The notes: a model not told the origin generated them from the sequence alone. A stretch of DNA of 64,000 nucleotides from Branchiostoma floridae (GCF_000003815.2 NC_049991.1:12248955-12312954); one strand, 5' to 3'; shown: positions 22,301-35,623, counted from the stretch's first letter. Translations and numbers: made by a program.

Positions 22301-25300
22301 CTCTGGGTGCCCAATGACCCATATTTTTCTCTAGTCACTTGCTAAACTTTGGTAGAGTGTGCTGTGCACCGTGACTCGTGCTTTGTACATTAGTACAATG
22401 CTGTAATATTCACGCTTGTTTTCGATTACTTTGAAGGTTTGCGACACCTGGTCGACTTGTGTGATTCTGGGAAAGAATCAGTATTGCGACTACGTCCGCA
22501 AAGGAAGCTGGGAAAAGTAAATGTTTTGAGACTTCAAGTGTCGCCTTTCACCCGGCAATGTACCATGCTATGGGACAATGTAGAACAGCTTTCTGAGCTC
22601 CAAGCTTCCCTGAAAATGGTAGGTTCCTACTACAGTTCTTGCTAACTGTATAACATCTCAACAGTAGCAGTTCCTTGAACATTTTTGCGAGTCAAGAATG
22701 TATGCTGTATATTTTCAAAACCTGACTGGCAAATTAGCAAGTTCAAGATTTTCAAAGGCAGTCTTTTAAGACTAGTGAGCTAGTTGCATAGAGCTACGTG
22801 ACTTACTTGTGTTTGTGGTTCAGACATTCTTTCACGAAGAAGATTCCTTAGAAACTTGTAAACCGCGGTAACGTTACCTGAACACTTCTACTTCCACACA
22901 TGCATGCATATGCATCAGAGTGTTTATACACTTTTGTTAGTAGGTGTCCTTTGTTCAAACGATGCATGGATATTACGGCTTTATAATCTTCAATTGTGTG
23001 CAGCTATTTGCTCGCATTGCACACAAATCTATTTGTCAATTAGTTTGAAACTATTTTAGGAGTTTGAAGTTTTAACAGCAGCAGATGTGACGCATTATGG
23101 AAGGTTCCAAAGTCAACTGCCCCCTATCGATGAGAACAGGAAGCGCAGCACCTGAGTAATAATACCGGTATCAGTGTGTCTCTCCTTGTATGGGTATCTA
23201 AAAACCGGTAAGACTCTTCAACTGGAAGTGCGATGACCTTGTGTATGGTAACAATTTTTGTTTTCCTGTCTGTCTGATCTTGAGATTATATTCATAGTTA
23301 TCCCTGTCAGTCGTGTTTTAAGTAAAGAACATCACGCCAACAGTGAACACTACCCATGTATCCATTCCCGTGAGAGAGAGGTAACTACTTAATCTGTTTG
23401 GACATTGCTGGAAGGACCTACTTACGATGTCTTATTTACATCAGTTGTACACCATTTTGAGCCTCTACGTGATCCAATCCTTGACACGCGGCTAGGCATA
23501 CAATATATACTATTGTACAAGAAGCAGCACATTCTAAACCTATGTCTAGAAGAGTTGTGGAAGACACTGCAAAGAGGGTGTAACTAGTTGCGAAATTGGT
23601 GGAAGGATATTTTGTGTGATGTCACTTTCTATATACTCAAAGCTTCGTTGGCTATGACTATGACGAACAACATCACGGGTAAAGGATAGGTACAAAAGGT
23701 CTTGGAGTTGGATAAAACATTATGCTATGGTAGATGTTCGGCTGGAAAGAGTAGAATACAGGGCTCACATGAGTGTCTAACCACTGCACATGCGGAATGT
23801 TCACTGGCTTCGTATTGAAATGATACATTTCACTGGTAGCGTAAATGCTGCTCGGAGACAACTTTTATAATCAAGGGAAAACTAGACAACAATTTGATTG
23901 ATAATGTGTGGCCCAGGGCTTAACATTACGTGAACATACCGGATGTACTGTGTTATCATCGGGCGAATTTTTCTGTAGTCACTTTCCCCTNNNNNNNNNN
24001 NNNNNNNNNNNNNNNNNNNNNNNNNNNNNNNNNNNNNNNNNNNNNNNNNNNNNNNNNNNNNNNNNNNNNNNNNNNNNNNNNNNNNNNNNNGTACGTCCAG
24101 TTCCCGGTGTTGAGGAGGGCCTTTGTGCCGTACATGGTGTTCCTGACCACAGAGAAGCACATGCTGCATGAGCACACACGTACACACAACCATCAGCATG
24201 CACAATCATCTGCAGAAGGAACTCAAGGCAAGTACATTTACGTGCAATTTTCTATATTATATTTTATAAATAGAGAATCTCTAAGCTGACCAGGACACAT
24301 GTACAACCGTTCAGCCGCTTGGAGTGTGCTGTTTTAAACTTGAGATATCAATATAACACTAACATTTTCTGCTTCATCTTAGTAATGTCACTGATTTCTA
24401 TACATCCTAAATCTTGGGAATGAAACAACTACCATAATAAATCTGAAACCTTCATAAACGCACCACAGCAATGATCTTGCAAAAACAAACTAAATGAAAT
24501 ACAAAGACATCATTGAAAATAACCAGCGCTGATTCAGTGCGCTTCTACCGAGTACAAGTAAAAACACAGAACTGTTTTACAGAGCTAAGGGACACTTTCT
24601 CGAGCATTTTGATCAGTCTATCATAAGGCAAAACTGTGCCATAAATATGCCACAGTCGTTAACTCGCGGTGACTGAGTGTGTGCAGCTCCAAGGGAAACG
24701 AATGCCTGTTTCGTTAACCAATTAGGTCTCCTGTGGCGATACTAGCTAAAGACGGGGCAAATCATTACGTGCCTCCTTCATCATGTTTTCTCACAACCAT
24801 TGGCAGCCTGAGTCAGAGTAAGGAATCTGGCTACCAACTGCGACTTGTCAACACTCTTCAGTCTTCAGCAAACAGCGACGCGGTGTAAACAGTTGTGTCT
24901 TGCAACCCATAATATATACTTATCACAATATCCAATGTGGTGATCAACTCACCTACAATTGTTTTATTCGTTTAGAAATTCTTCTGACTTAAAAGCATAG
25001 TTCTCTTCAAATTGGCATCGCAAAAAGCAACGTGAAAAAAAGTAGTCAGAAGAAGCCCTGTCCGTTACTACATCTTTTATTTCCGATTCCACATCTACTG
25101 TAAGTACTGCACGTACATCTGCGTCACGCTCTGAAGACTTTCTCATCAATCTGTTTAATATTAAGTTCCATTATGTAGCAATGATTAAGACTGATCGACT
25201 GTAGTTAAATTAGATAATCCAACATCAATTTTACCATGCATATAAACAGGCCGGGGCAATCAAGCATGTAATCCTGTGCACTATTTCATGGGGTAGGGTG

Positions 25301-28300
25301 GATGTGCTGGGATTATAGTCGAATGAAAATCTTAATAAGGGACGAATGATAGTAGCATTTCGGCGCCAATTGTTTTTCCTTTTTGATCAAACCAGGAGGG
25401 CGTTTGGGAATACACATTCAATAAGATTAAAGTGTAGTAAATGGAGTAGGTATGGGTTTTTCAATGTACCATGGTTATCCCATTCTCAATGATGCTATGA
25501 TATGATCTGTGTTGTATAATCTTTTGCCTTCGGATGCTTAGTGGACCTCCTCACAGAAAGAGCTTCTGGGGAAGACTGAACTAGGGAAGTTTTCAGACTA
25601 TCTGTGATACTACAGGACACCGCGTTGGCCTCTTTTACCGTGTTCTCTCAAAACATAAGAAAAGCAATCAAGTCTGAGCCTCAAAAACGCAGGGTTATAA
25701 ACGAAAGTACGGAATGTGGGGGTGGTTAGCGACACGGGCCGCACCGGCGGCATGTTCGGGACGAGATAAGGGCGGTTATCATCCGGGCTCTTCCGCTTGT
25801 TGGCCAGTATCTTAACGAGACGCCGTAATGGATTACGTGCCTGACCAAGGGCACGATAGACCGGGGGAGGTCTCGGTAGAAAGAGAGGGAAAATGCGTGG
25901 TTTACAGTATAAGACTGGCGTTGTAAATCAGATCTATGACGAGCAGTTGGGCTCGTGTGAGTGTGAGTTTAAACGTTAACTTTGAACTGTGTTACTTGCA
26001 TAGGCTATAGCTGCTTTGATAGAGTAGAGACATGCTACGGAAATGATGGGGCGGTCGGTATACGCAGTTAGGGCATTAGGGATTTAATATCAGTACTAAA
26101 ATATCCAACTATTTTTACGGTCTTTAAGACCCCACAATTGTTTTTTAATGCGTGGAATGATGTTGATATTTTGACAGGTCCTCTACCATGCTTATCCAAT
26201 ATTTGTAATTCACTACTTAGGAACAATTTGGGACACGTACGCAAGATGCCCAGGGGGCCCGGTAGGGAGGTAGTGCCCGCAGAGTCCGGCCTGACTACCG
26301 GTACCCTATAGTTTATAGGTACCTGATCATGAGAGGCCCGCGGGGGTCTATAGGATCCTTGGGGGAAAATCGCATATTCTAAATAATGACTACTTGCAAT
26401 TGTTTTTTGTCAAAACGTTGTTTTGCCACACTATGGGGGTTGAACCCCTCAGAATTGCATTTAGCTCCATCATCTCTTGCTTAGTGGTTTACAACACACA
26501 CAGCAGACAAACAGACGCATCCCGCATATTTATCGGCGAACTTGATAGCCTACCATCTGCTCCTCATATGCGTATCGGAATTGGGCCGCCGCTATGCAGG
26601 GATGCACAAAGGCGCCGTTCCACTTTACGGGCACATCTATGATTCACGTAATGCCCTGTCCAGTCGTAACGCCGTGGTCTTAGCATTTGTATCGGCCGGT
26701 ATTCCAAACGTGGGAACCAATCATACGTAGATATGATTTTCTGCGCATTAGCGTGTGCCTCCCTCCGCAATGCCGGAACCGCTCCTGGGTCAATCGGACC
26801 GGCTGAACCAGAAAATGGTCATGTATTAATCAGTGCCTATCGATTTTACCCTAATCAGCGCTTAGTTCGCTTTGTAGGCGGCCGATAGCACAAATCAGGG
26901 CTCGAAACACTTGTTTTCTGATAGTAGAACGTAGTCAGAAACTTTACGCCAAAACGCAGTTACTCAAGCAACTGGATATAATTTTGGAAACGGCCAGACG
27001 TTTTAGACAGCATCCATGATGCACAGTCTTTCGTCAGTGGCACTGAGGAAAGCTGGCTGTTGAGCAGGTTTTATACCCTACCTATGAATTGATATGAAAT
27101 GAGATGAAGACAATTTCGAAAGGTCCAATAGAAAATAAACGTTACCTGTAATTTGGAAAAGAAATCTTCACGCAAGTTGATAATTGTTTTGCCCTGCTGT
27201 TAACGCTCAAAGTTGTCACGTCATCAAACTGTTTTCCTATTTAATTTCGTCAATGATAAACTGCACCTCTTCCTTCCAAGCTGCTGCAGCTTCTCGACTC
27301 TGCAAGTTAGCTAAATCAGAGACGTTTAAGTTTAACCTTCTTGGTTAAATTGCAATGTTTTGCAACTACATTATGAACCCACATCGTGAGTAGCTGAAAC
27401 CATGTTAGCTGGTGCATATATCCAGCACATTTCGCCATTCAAACTTCTCTCAGGTTCACAATGTGTTTTTCAGGCACATGTATGGACGTACATGTATATG
27501 ATCGTAGTATGCCCTTGTCGGTCTTGCCCCGTGCTATTGTGCTTGATATCAAGCCGGCTTCTATTTCTCCGTACCCGCCACGGGAGCGGCCATAATCTGG
27601 CCAGGATGACATGTAGAACATGATGTCAATGAGTAACGTAACACAACAGACTAGTACTATGTCTGAATAACATAACATAACATAACAGGCTGGTGTTACA
27701 GTATGAAGTCTGTTGTCTGTGTGAGTCCTTGGTGGTCCGGGGACCCGGGTTTTCATTCAGAGGCCATAATCTGGCCAGCATGACATGTGTAACATGATGT
27801 CAATGAGTAACGTAACATAACAGACTAGTGCTGTACAGTATGAAGCCTGTTGTCTGTCCCGAGTCCTTGGTGGCGCTCCCCCGATGTCACAATGAGCACT
27901 GATTCATCTTTCCTGTCCGGGGAATGGGGTTTTCATTCAGAGGACATGCACCCCATAATCCATCAACATCGCACTACTTCATACGTGTAATTACGCTGTA
28001 ATGGCGGTGCTTTTTGTTACCGAGTCCCGGAGTGGGAGGCCAACGTCGTAATGATACACTGCCACTTTTTGTATGATAATTACGGCTTCTTTCACCGAGA
28101 CAGGCATCCAGAATTTATCGGAAAATTGGATACAAGTCTTATTCCAATAATAGACCTTCCAAACGTACAGAGACGACGGTATAATAAAACGAATCAAAAA
28201 CAGAATCCTCCCGTCTAGATCAGTGCCCAGATGTATAGCGTACGTATTCTCTATCAGGAACTTGTCATCGCAAATTCTTCCATTCATCATTTCTGAATGA

Positions 28301-31300
28301 CGCGCACGTGTATTGTCAGTATGAGCACGTGGTCCTATCGATTGCTATCAATGAAAGGGGCACATTAGAAAACAAAGGAGAAATGACATGCCCTACTCTA
28401 CGTTTACGTTGTTATGTCATAGGATGAGTCCTTGCCGAATTATTAATTAAGGGCCTTTATGTTTCGTGAAGCTGCCAGGAATCTCGTAAAAGTGCGGAAT
28501 TAATACTGTAAAGAACATCTGTGGAGTGTATGCTACCAGGATCATTAAAGATTAATGTTTAGCTTGCCAGGCACCTGACAGACTAGTCTACAGATGGCTT
28601 TTCTATTGTACTGTGTCGGGATAAAAGCTATAGGATGGAGGCAACGTTTCAATGTCACCTTTATCTCAGAGTGTTGGTTGGAAACACAGGGGAATGATAA
28701 AAGGGTAATGCACCCCCTGTGTCATATGAGTTACTTCCAACCTTTCTCCACGTCCAATCGTTGAAAATTGAAAATATATTAACGTAACAAATATAGCCCT
28801 ACTGATTTTCAAAAGGCATGCACGGGGAGCAGTGTTTTACGACTTTGGCACTTGCCATTTTTTGTCATATTATTAGTTTATTCCTGTGTCTTATTCCTGG
28901 CGATATTCTGTAGGTAATTATTTCATAACCTGTAAACAAACCTTTCAAGTTGAATCTTTCATAACTCATTGTTAAATGTCAAATATCTTGAAGTAAAAGC
29001 TGTAGTTTCGTTTCTATGAGCAGTTTAAGTCCTGGACCTGAGTAACACTAGCACCGCCCGTACATTTCTACAGATGTCGAGTCGATATTAATTCTATTGT
29101 GTAGCCCTCCTGGCGTGACACACACAACGTTAGGAATACTGATTCTGACGTAACCACATTTATCACGCTTTTATTCTCCTCGTCAGGGGAATAATGCCGT
29201 CCAGTAATGAAACATGATAGAATAAGGCAAGTCTCGAGTTGGCTATTTTTATCTTGTTCCAATTCCTCTCGTGGCTGCACAATTTGCAGAGATTTTCAGC
29301 TGTGTTTTGCCGATAACGTGATTTGATATCGGGACGCTAATTGGTCTTACTCGTGTGCGATCTAAGTTTTACATGAAATATACATGATGAATACCATCTT
29401 TAATGTTTTATTACGTCGGGAGACAATTCCATTGACGTGAATTGTTTTTATCTTGATTGCATCCGGGACATCCGGTTTCATTTATTTGTCAATCACCGTT
29501 ATGGTATTGTACGTAAGTATTAAATATTGATATACAAATCTCACAAATGTTCCTGGGATTAACGCATTCTTTTTGTGTTACATAAAGTTTATAACTTCTC
29601 TTGTAGATTGTTTCAAATCGCCGTGTCTTCGTGTTCCGAACTTAACTACTCATCAAATGCAGCTTGGAGAGCTTCTTTCTACTGACTAACTGACTAGCTC
29701 TAACATTCTTCCTACTGACTAACCCAGTAACTAATGCACATTTGGTGCAAAATGGCTACCTTAGCATGAAGAAGGTTGATTACAGAATACCACGAAAATC
29801 ATACATTTAGAAATCATTGATCAGAAATCAGAAATCAACTTTGCGTTGCCTAACGATGAACTCCAAACATGATAGCTTTGTCAGATGTGGCACAAGATGG
29901 TTTTAAAATGAAGTACATCCCGTACAATGTACCGTACCAACAGGATAGGGTACAACAGTACGAAGTATGAATGGAAAGTAAAGCCTTATCTGGTAGTCAT
30001 TACAGCAGCAGTGTAGTGGGATACGGAATACGAGTACATGAAATAGACAGCATATCGGGACATATCACGATAAGCGACTAAAATGAAATATTTAAGGGTG
30101 ACCCTTTAAAGTTTTTACGATGAAGATGGTCTACACTGAAGCTCATCTGACTCAATGCCTACAGTCATCAAAGGAGTTTGCCTTGTAACTCTGTGGTTAC
30201 AAACTAGTCTTTACCAGAACTACGCTGGCTATTGGGAGAATTTTCGCTCGGAGTGTTTGGTCACCATATTTCTTCGGAGGATGAAATGTAAACCGTCCCA
30301 CGAACTGACTTTGTTGACCAATCTTTCACCCCACCAAGTAGCCTGGTGGGAGCTACTTGCAAACCACAGAAATGAGAAGGCAATCGTTTGATAAAGGTTT
30401 CTCCTATAATTGAAGACCAGTGTCAAAAACAGTATGGATCCCAATGTCAGTCACTCTTTTAACCAGCAGCGTTCTTCAATGGTGTGGAGTGAGCCCAGTG
30501 TTCAATTTGGCCAAGGAGGTCCCTTTTTCAACCTCCTTGATTTGGCAAGCAGATTGTTTGGCAATCGGCAAATCTGTTCATTAAGCAGGGGATGTAAAAA
30601 CATGTTACGGGGTTTATTTTAGATCCGTCCCTACGGTGGTCGCAGCGGGAGTTCTGATACACAAGACCGATACATAGTTTGTTAGGATCGTCGCGTTCCA
30701 ACATTTGCTCTCCGCATGTCAAGACCAAACTGTCAACAGAGCGAGCACAGCAGCAGCTCTGGCGAACGGCCAGAGCAAGAACTTCTCTGGGCACAGGGCG
30801 AGCATCGGCTGTCAACAATGACAACACTGTCGTCCGCCCATGTAGTGCAGTTACGAATGTACAGTAGTACATTGATCATCAGTTTAAATTGTTGGGCGAG
30901 TTCTAGTTGGTGTTGAACTTGTGCTGAGTGTGTTTGCTGCTGGATACAAGCTTTTATCGTTTGCTTAACTGTGTAGGCGTGCTGTGTAGATTAGGATGGC
31001 AATGCAATAGATACAGAATCCGAATTCTATACCGCTTCTACACATGTGCCATGCAAAGATTTGTCGGTGACAATCGCGCCTGTAACAACAAGTAACTACT
31101 GTGCAGTACTGATGCCAAGTTTACAGTCAATCCTGTCGTTATCGGATCTTCTGAACTGCTCCAGAAGTGCATTTCTGGAGTGCTGGCGACACGTTGCCTG
31201 GATACCACCCATCGGACAGTAGTGTCACGTACTGGGATATCGGGCCGGCCCTGCACGATTTGGAATGAGGAGTTTAGGCCCAAATTGCCTGATCGTTAAA

Positions 31301-31775
31301 CTCCGGAATTGGTTGGCGTAGGGCGCAGGAAGGAGTCGCCATTTGACGGAGAGGTTGAGAATACGAAACTGCCCCCGGTGTTTCCGGGACCGGAGTGTGT
31401 GTGTTGAGATTTTGGGGGGAGCATGGCGCGGGGGCGGGAACAGGCGCTGCCATGAATGCTAAATAAGACCGCAAGGTCAAGACAGAGGACACCGCACTGA
31501 CAGTTCACACACATCGATTATGAGTGGTGGACAACCACCCCTCCCCTCCCCTTCCCATGGAAGTAAGAACAAAGAAGCTGGTACCTGATGTGATAGTCCA
31601 CATACTCCTTATACTGTGTGTATCCTTGTCCCAGAGTGATGGCCACGGTTGTCATGGTGACGAAGATGAGCAGTCGTCTGCATGTGTCGTTTCGGTTCTG
31701 CTTGGTCAGGATGATGTTGTCGAGGCGAATTTTGGTCATGGGTGCCGGGCCATGTCGTCTGGACCTTTTAGTCAT
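19347..31775 (-). CDS. ST8SIA-like: alpha-2,8-sialyltransferase, ST8SIA2/3/4 clade (gapped, six exon pieces)
   Basis: Exons in gene order: 31775-31585 (63 codons plus 2 nt), 24163-24091 (cut by a gap), ?-21327 (cut by a gap at 21353), 20969-20760, 20461-20111 and 19680-19347 (stop TAG). All visible junctions are phase 2 and agree. The first exon gives a basic cytosolic tail and a type II signal anchor (LLIFVTMTTVAITL), as expected for a Golgi glycosyltransferase. Sialylmotif L spans the 20760 and 20461 borders (CAVVGNGGIL, CGDEIDTADFVFRCNLAP, then DVGTRTNFTTMNPS). Motif S is TTGLCMYTIAASVCRQVALY, motif III is HYYE and motif VS is HKMYNE (HxxxxE). Cysteines lie in L and S for the family disulfide. 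DVGTRTNF, NPSVLKTYYN and LPYHYY resemble ST8SIA3, and the stem resembles ST8SIA2/4. Role: transfer of sialic acid in alpha-2,8 linkage onto glycoproteins or glycolipids. The tail runs about 20 residues past the usual end. The assignment of exon 1 is less sure than the catalytic exons. Confidence 0.88.
21353..22266. other. assembly gap (914 N)
   Basis: Run of N whose left border cuts a sialyltransferase stem exon (minus strand, DEEAASSF just before the donor at 21326). Open frames made of N here are artefacts. Confidence 0.99.
22267..23990. other. isolated contig with no coding exon seen, probably misplaced
   Basis: A 1.7-kb contig between two gaps. It contains nothing matching the sialyltransferase. 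Its last 54 bases repeat the first bases of the contig at 19291, differing only by three single-base length changes, two of them in homopolymers. Confidence 0.7.
23991..24090. other. assembly gap (100 N)
   Basis: Placeholder gap of exactly 100 N. Its right border cuts a minus-strand exon right after NWTY. Confidence 0.99.
25765..25780. promoter_or_regulatory. inverted GATA pair (candidate enhancer site)
   Basis: GATAAGGGCGGTTATC is a pair of facing GATA sites six bases apart. The homeodomain-type palindrome TAATGGATTA follows about 50 bp downstream. The 12-mer GGCGGTTATCAT recurs at 53747 upstream of the LRR-Ig gene. Function is inferred. Confidence 0.3.
26936..27056 (-). repeat. hammerhead-like retroelement remnant, copy B
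   Basis: On the minus strand: CACTGACGA, a stem with arms AGACTGTGCATC and GATGCTGTCT, then TAAAACGTC, then a region ending GTTGCTTGAGTAACTG and TTTTGGCGTA. It is collinear with copy C at 48575-48705 but has a different stem II. The core GAAA has become TAAA, so this copy should be inactive. Confidence 0.6.
27588..27943. repeat. imperfect tandem duplication (unit about 175-182 bp)
   Basis: Copy 1 is about 27588-27761 and copy 2 about 27762-27943. Both run from GGCCATAATCTGGCCA through ATGTCAATGAGTAACGTAAC and GTCCTTGGTGG to GGGTTTTCATTCAGAGG. Copy 1 has an extra ATAACATAACATAAC stretch; copy 2 has an extra 38-bp stretch ending near TTCATCTTTCC. Confidence 0.9.
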
Positions 31776-32628
31776 GGTGAGATGCGAGAACAAAACGATA
31801 CCGCTTCCATCCCTCCTCGTAAATAATCACCGGCGCCTGCTAGCGCCTGCCCTCGGCCCAACTCGCGCTGTCCTCCGCAGGGGTGCGGAGGGGAAGGTGG
31901 TGCTGCATGTGCGCGTCATCCCCCTAGCATGATCGCATCCCACTGCCAAACATTAAACAGAACTGGCCTGCCGAGGAATGGATTTTATAAGGCGATTCTC
32001 TATTGGGATATGCATTACACCGACCGCTGATACCCTGAATCCCTCACAGCTTGGGAGTGGAGCAGGGGGATGCGTTCTCATAAATATTCATGAGCTGGAA
32101 ACGACATCCCGGATATGGGAGTTCCAATCGGATGGTCCGCGCGCGCACAAGCGGGAAATTGCATTCAAGATTTTCTGAAATTTAGTAATGATATTGCGTC
32201 AATCCCTCCTGCGCTGACGCCGGCGTGTCCGCGTGTCCGCGTGTCTCACAACGGCAAGGTCACCGCTAGGACGGCGGTATCGACCCGCGGAGAGAACTTC
32301 CCGGGAGGACACCAGGGGGAACAAGTGTAAGGGTGACGAGAAGGGGTGGATTTCGGGCAAAAGTTTGGATGTCCAATGTGTTGGGATGGTGTGTACATAC
32401 ATGAGCAAACTACACACACATTACAGCTGAGCGAAAAGCTCTTCCTTCTTCTGGGATTTAAACCAAAATTGCAGTAACGACTTAACGGAAAGTGAAAGTT
32501 TCTTGTATATTGGTTGTTGCCAGGAATTGAATAATTGAGAGTCCGGAACACGACGCCGAAGCTGTTCTTAAGGAGTCATTAAAAACAGGAAATGAAAAAT
32601 GGAGGAATAATGTGTTTCGCGCGCGCGT

Positions 32629-32639
32629 GTTTGTATGTA

Positions 32640-32677
<38 letters not shown>

Positions 32678-32786
32678 TGTTTGTGTGTGTTTGTGTCTGT
32701 GTATGTGTATGTGACTGTGTTTGTTTGTGTGTGTGTGTGTCATGGTGTATGTACGTGCGTGTGTTTGTGTGTGTGTGTGTGTGCTT
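32629..32786. repeat. TG-rich microsatellite
   Basis: About 150 bp of (TG)n with TTTG and TATG interruptions, about 0.9 kb upstream of the sialyltransferase start. Open frames through it (Cys-Val or Thr-His repeats) are artefacts. Confidence 0.95.
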
Positions 32787-35623
32787 GTTTATGTTTTTTA
32801 ATATTTGTAATAGCATAACAATAAGTCAATTTATGGATTGTGATGATATTTGGTACGTTTGCCAATGTCCTGTCTGCTTATACATGCTCATTGCTTGAGT
32901 TGAACGGTGGTCTTGTTCTGTTCTTGATTGCTAGTTTAGCTAACCAACTTGCTCGTTGTGGCCAGGTCATTCATTCACCCTCAGCAATAAGTAATGACCT
33001 GTTTTAGCTAAACCTTGCGTGCGATGGTAAATAATAATTGCTTATTGATTATAGTTCCATCAATCTCCAAATACATCGAAGTGCCGAATTTTTTTGTTTA
33101 TTCAGGCATTACGAGTAAGGCAATCTTTATACAGATAATGAAAAGTTGACATAGTAAAGTTATTAAACTTAAAACTAAATCCAGGCATTTGATGAAGACG
33201 CAGCTTTGTCGTTGTTGGTGTTGGATGGAAGTTTGTGGTTGGCAAGGTGAAGGTACCAGACATCTTATCAGTACAAATGGCCATCCTCTCCCATTTCCCT
33301 GTTTTCCTACTTGATTATGTAACACCGCGGGCCGGTTTTGCTCCAAACGGCAATAGCAATTCAATTACCGGGCCCGAACCGTGCTTATCTGTCCGCTAAT
33401 CACCGTGCCTGCTCGGCAGTGACGCATGGCTGTGTCTATATGTACAAGTAGAGGCACCCGCTGCTGGGTCCGACCGATGGCTATCTAGTCGAGGAAGAAT
33501 ACTCTTTATCCACATTCAATTACATCTGCGGCGATGGAGTTAGACGTTTACGTGCGCGCATTACTTCGAGCCCACAGGCTGGAGTGCGAAGATCTCACCG
33601 TGCGAACATATGCATTCAAGCCCGCATGGGTTGTGAATTGACATCATTTCAAGTCAGGCAAATTCAAAATTTTACTTTTGTAGAAGTACTTGGGGAGAGG
33701 GGGGTTAGATAACCAGGCTGGACAACAGTCGGTTAAGGAAAAAAACCTTATTCTTTGCAAATCATATGTGCACTGGTGTGTCCGCTTCGAATTCCTAAGC
33801 GAAACTACAAAGAAAACCGAAAAGGATGGAGAAACCGGTTGCCAGACCTTCCAATTCTGTGGTGCCGCACCAATAGTCATGATCAATTAGGCACAGACCA
33901 AGGGATAGATGATGATGAGATGATTTCTTCATAACATTTTACGTCTTTGTATTCTTTTACTTCATTCATTTTGACATGAAACTATACAACACCCTTTTCT
34001 TGTAAAACGGACGAAGTCAACATACGTACTTTTAGGACAGAGAATATTATAGATAGGATACTTTTAAAGTGCACTGAAAATAAGAAATGAATATAACTTC
34101 GCGTTCAGTTGCAGAAGTCATATTTCACACAACTAGTATTTACTAACATTTGCTGTTCAAAATATCACTGACGCGCGACTTTTGAAATGCCATCCAAAAT
34201 TCAAGAAACCATCGAACACAGCACCTTAGCCAGATGGTGCCACAGTGGCATCGTCCTGAAATTGAACTTGGAGGACGGCATTCAGGCCGGGGAAATGTCG
34301 GCTCATCCTCAGAACTGGTTCCAATTTGCCGCTAGGGCCGTTTTACGGCGGCAGCAGCACAGACGGTGTTCCTGAGTGTTGGAGCGGCTGCTAATTTGTT
34401 GTGCCGCCGGGCGCGTAATTGTGAAGCACGAAGGCATGACGTTCGTTCTGGAGGACACATTTGTGCACATGTGTACGGGAGACGCCGCCCCGAGGGGATG
34501 TTTGACTCTCACGCTGCTGAATACGTAATCACCAAGCAGATGTTGAGGAAAAGTGGAGTGTTTTCTCGCTTGCCATGGAATGGTTGCGTGTCGGAATTAA
34601 CAGGCAGAGAACGTAATGGTTTTCTGACCAACATTTGCTTGGATATTACAGACGAGACACGTTACAAGTGAAATATCTTCAAATCGACATTTGACAGCAC
34701 AGAATGCTAAATCATAGCTAATCAACGCTAAAGCCTATAGTGACCGGCCGACAGCCAGCGAAAGATGATGTAAACATAGGCTAATAAACGCTGGAAAAAC
34801 TTAGATCGCACTGTACTGGTGCGTGGACAACAAAATTGTGCAACTTTGCAGCACAAACTCCAATTATGGCACGCCGACTTTTCAGTGACACACATACATG
34901 GACAATCACTGCCACAACTGTCTTGTTTGTTTGTTTTCCCCAACATACTTGCAACAGAAAGTCTGTTATTTGGGGTTTCTTTGGAGGGAAAAATTAACAA
35001 AAAATCTTCATTTGTTTTCACATTACGTTGTTCTCACATCATCCATGTCCAAGCGGTAATATGGTTGATCTATGCAATGTTCTGTATAATTAAGCAGGCC
35101 GCCCGATGATGGTGTTCTATAGTACTCTTGAAGGTCTGAATATTCCGACTTTGTTTCAAGTGTGCCATTGATATTGTTGATTGACAAATCATCGAGTAAC
35201 ATGTCCATAAAATTGATGATTCCTATTCCATTTTACTTACTAAGAAAAATGGCATTTTGATCGAAGGTTATCATTATCAAATGCGTCACCAATCTTGATG
35301 GTTTCTAAGAAAATGTTGAAAAGAATTGTACGCAACCCCAATCGCGCCCCTTACTAGGTCTCCAGCAAACCGCGGCGCATTGACAGAAGTGTAAGCCTGT
35401 GCTATTGACTGGAGGAAGACATACTGCTCACATTGGATAAAAATCAATTCCGAGTCCACGCGTGCATATAAATCAGCCGGGATTTGTTGGCAAGAATTCC
35501 GACACGCACGGGGTAGACTATATAACCTTCAGTTTATGTCAGGCGTGTCAAAGGTCAGCCATACGTCACCCGACGTGAGGAATTATGGGCCACATGTGGT
35601 CAGTCTGCTAACTTTTCATGTTT

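Larger units (their letters stand above)
24164..31584. other. intron 1 of the sialyltransferase gene (7.4 kb)
   Basis: No coding exon recognised. Holds a paired GATA palindrome near 25765, a retroelement remnant at 26936-27056 and a tandem duplication at 27588-27943. The phases of 31585 and 24163 allow direct splicing (AG + C), so no extra exon is required. Confidence 0.5.

Noticed and set aside
21262-22322. Long open frames across the 914-N gap
   Set aside because: They consist almost wholly of N.
24964-25149. Minus-strand frame ending near a splice donor at 24950, possible extra sialyltransferase exon
   Set aside because: The donor is real-looking, but the frame leading into it has stops, and the phases already join 31585 to 24163 directly.
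26430-26460. tRNA B-box-like GGGTTGAACCCC
   Set aside because: No A box or cloverleaf could be built around it.
27722-27880. GTCCTTGGTGG motifs resembling the RE1 right half
   Set aside because: They lack the CAGCACC half (GGTGGTCC and GGTGGCGC instead of GGTGCTGAA) and belong to the tandem duplication.
32568-32898. Cys/Val- and Thr/His-rich frames
   Set aside because: Translations of the TG microsatellite.
34187-34375. 62-codon plus-strand frame
   Set aside because: No recognisable domain, no splice signals that extend it; left unannotated.
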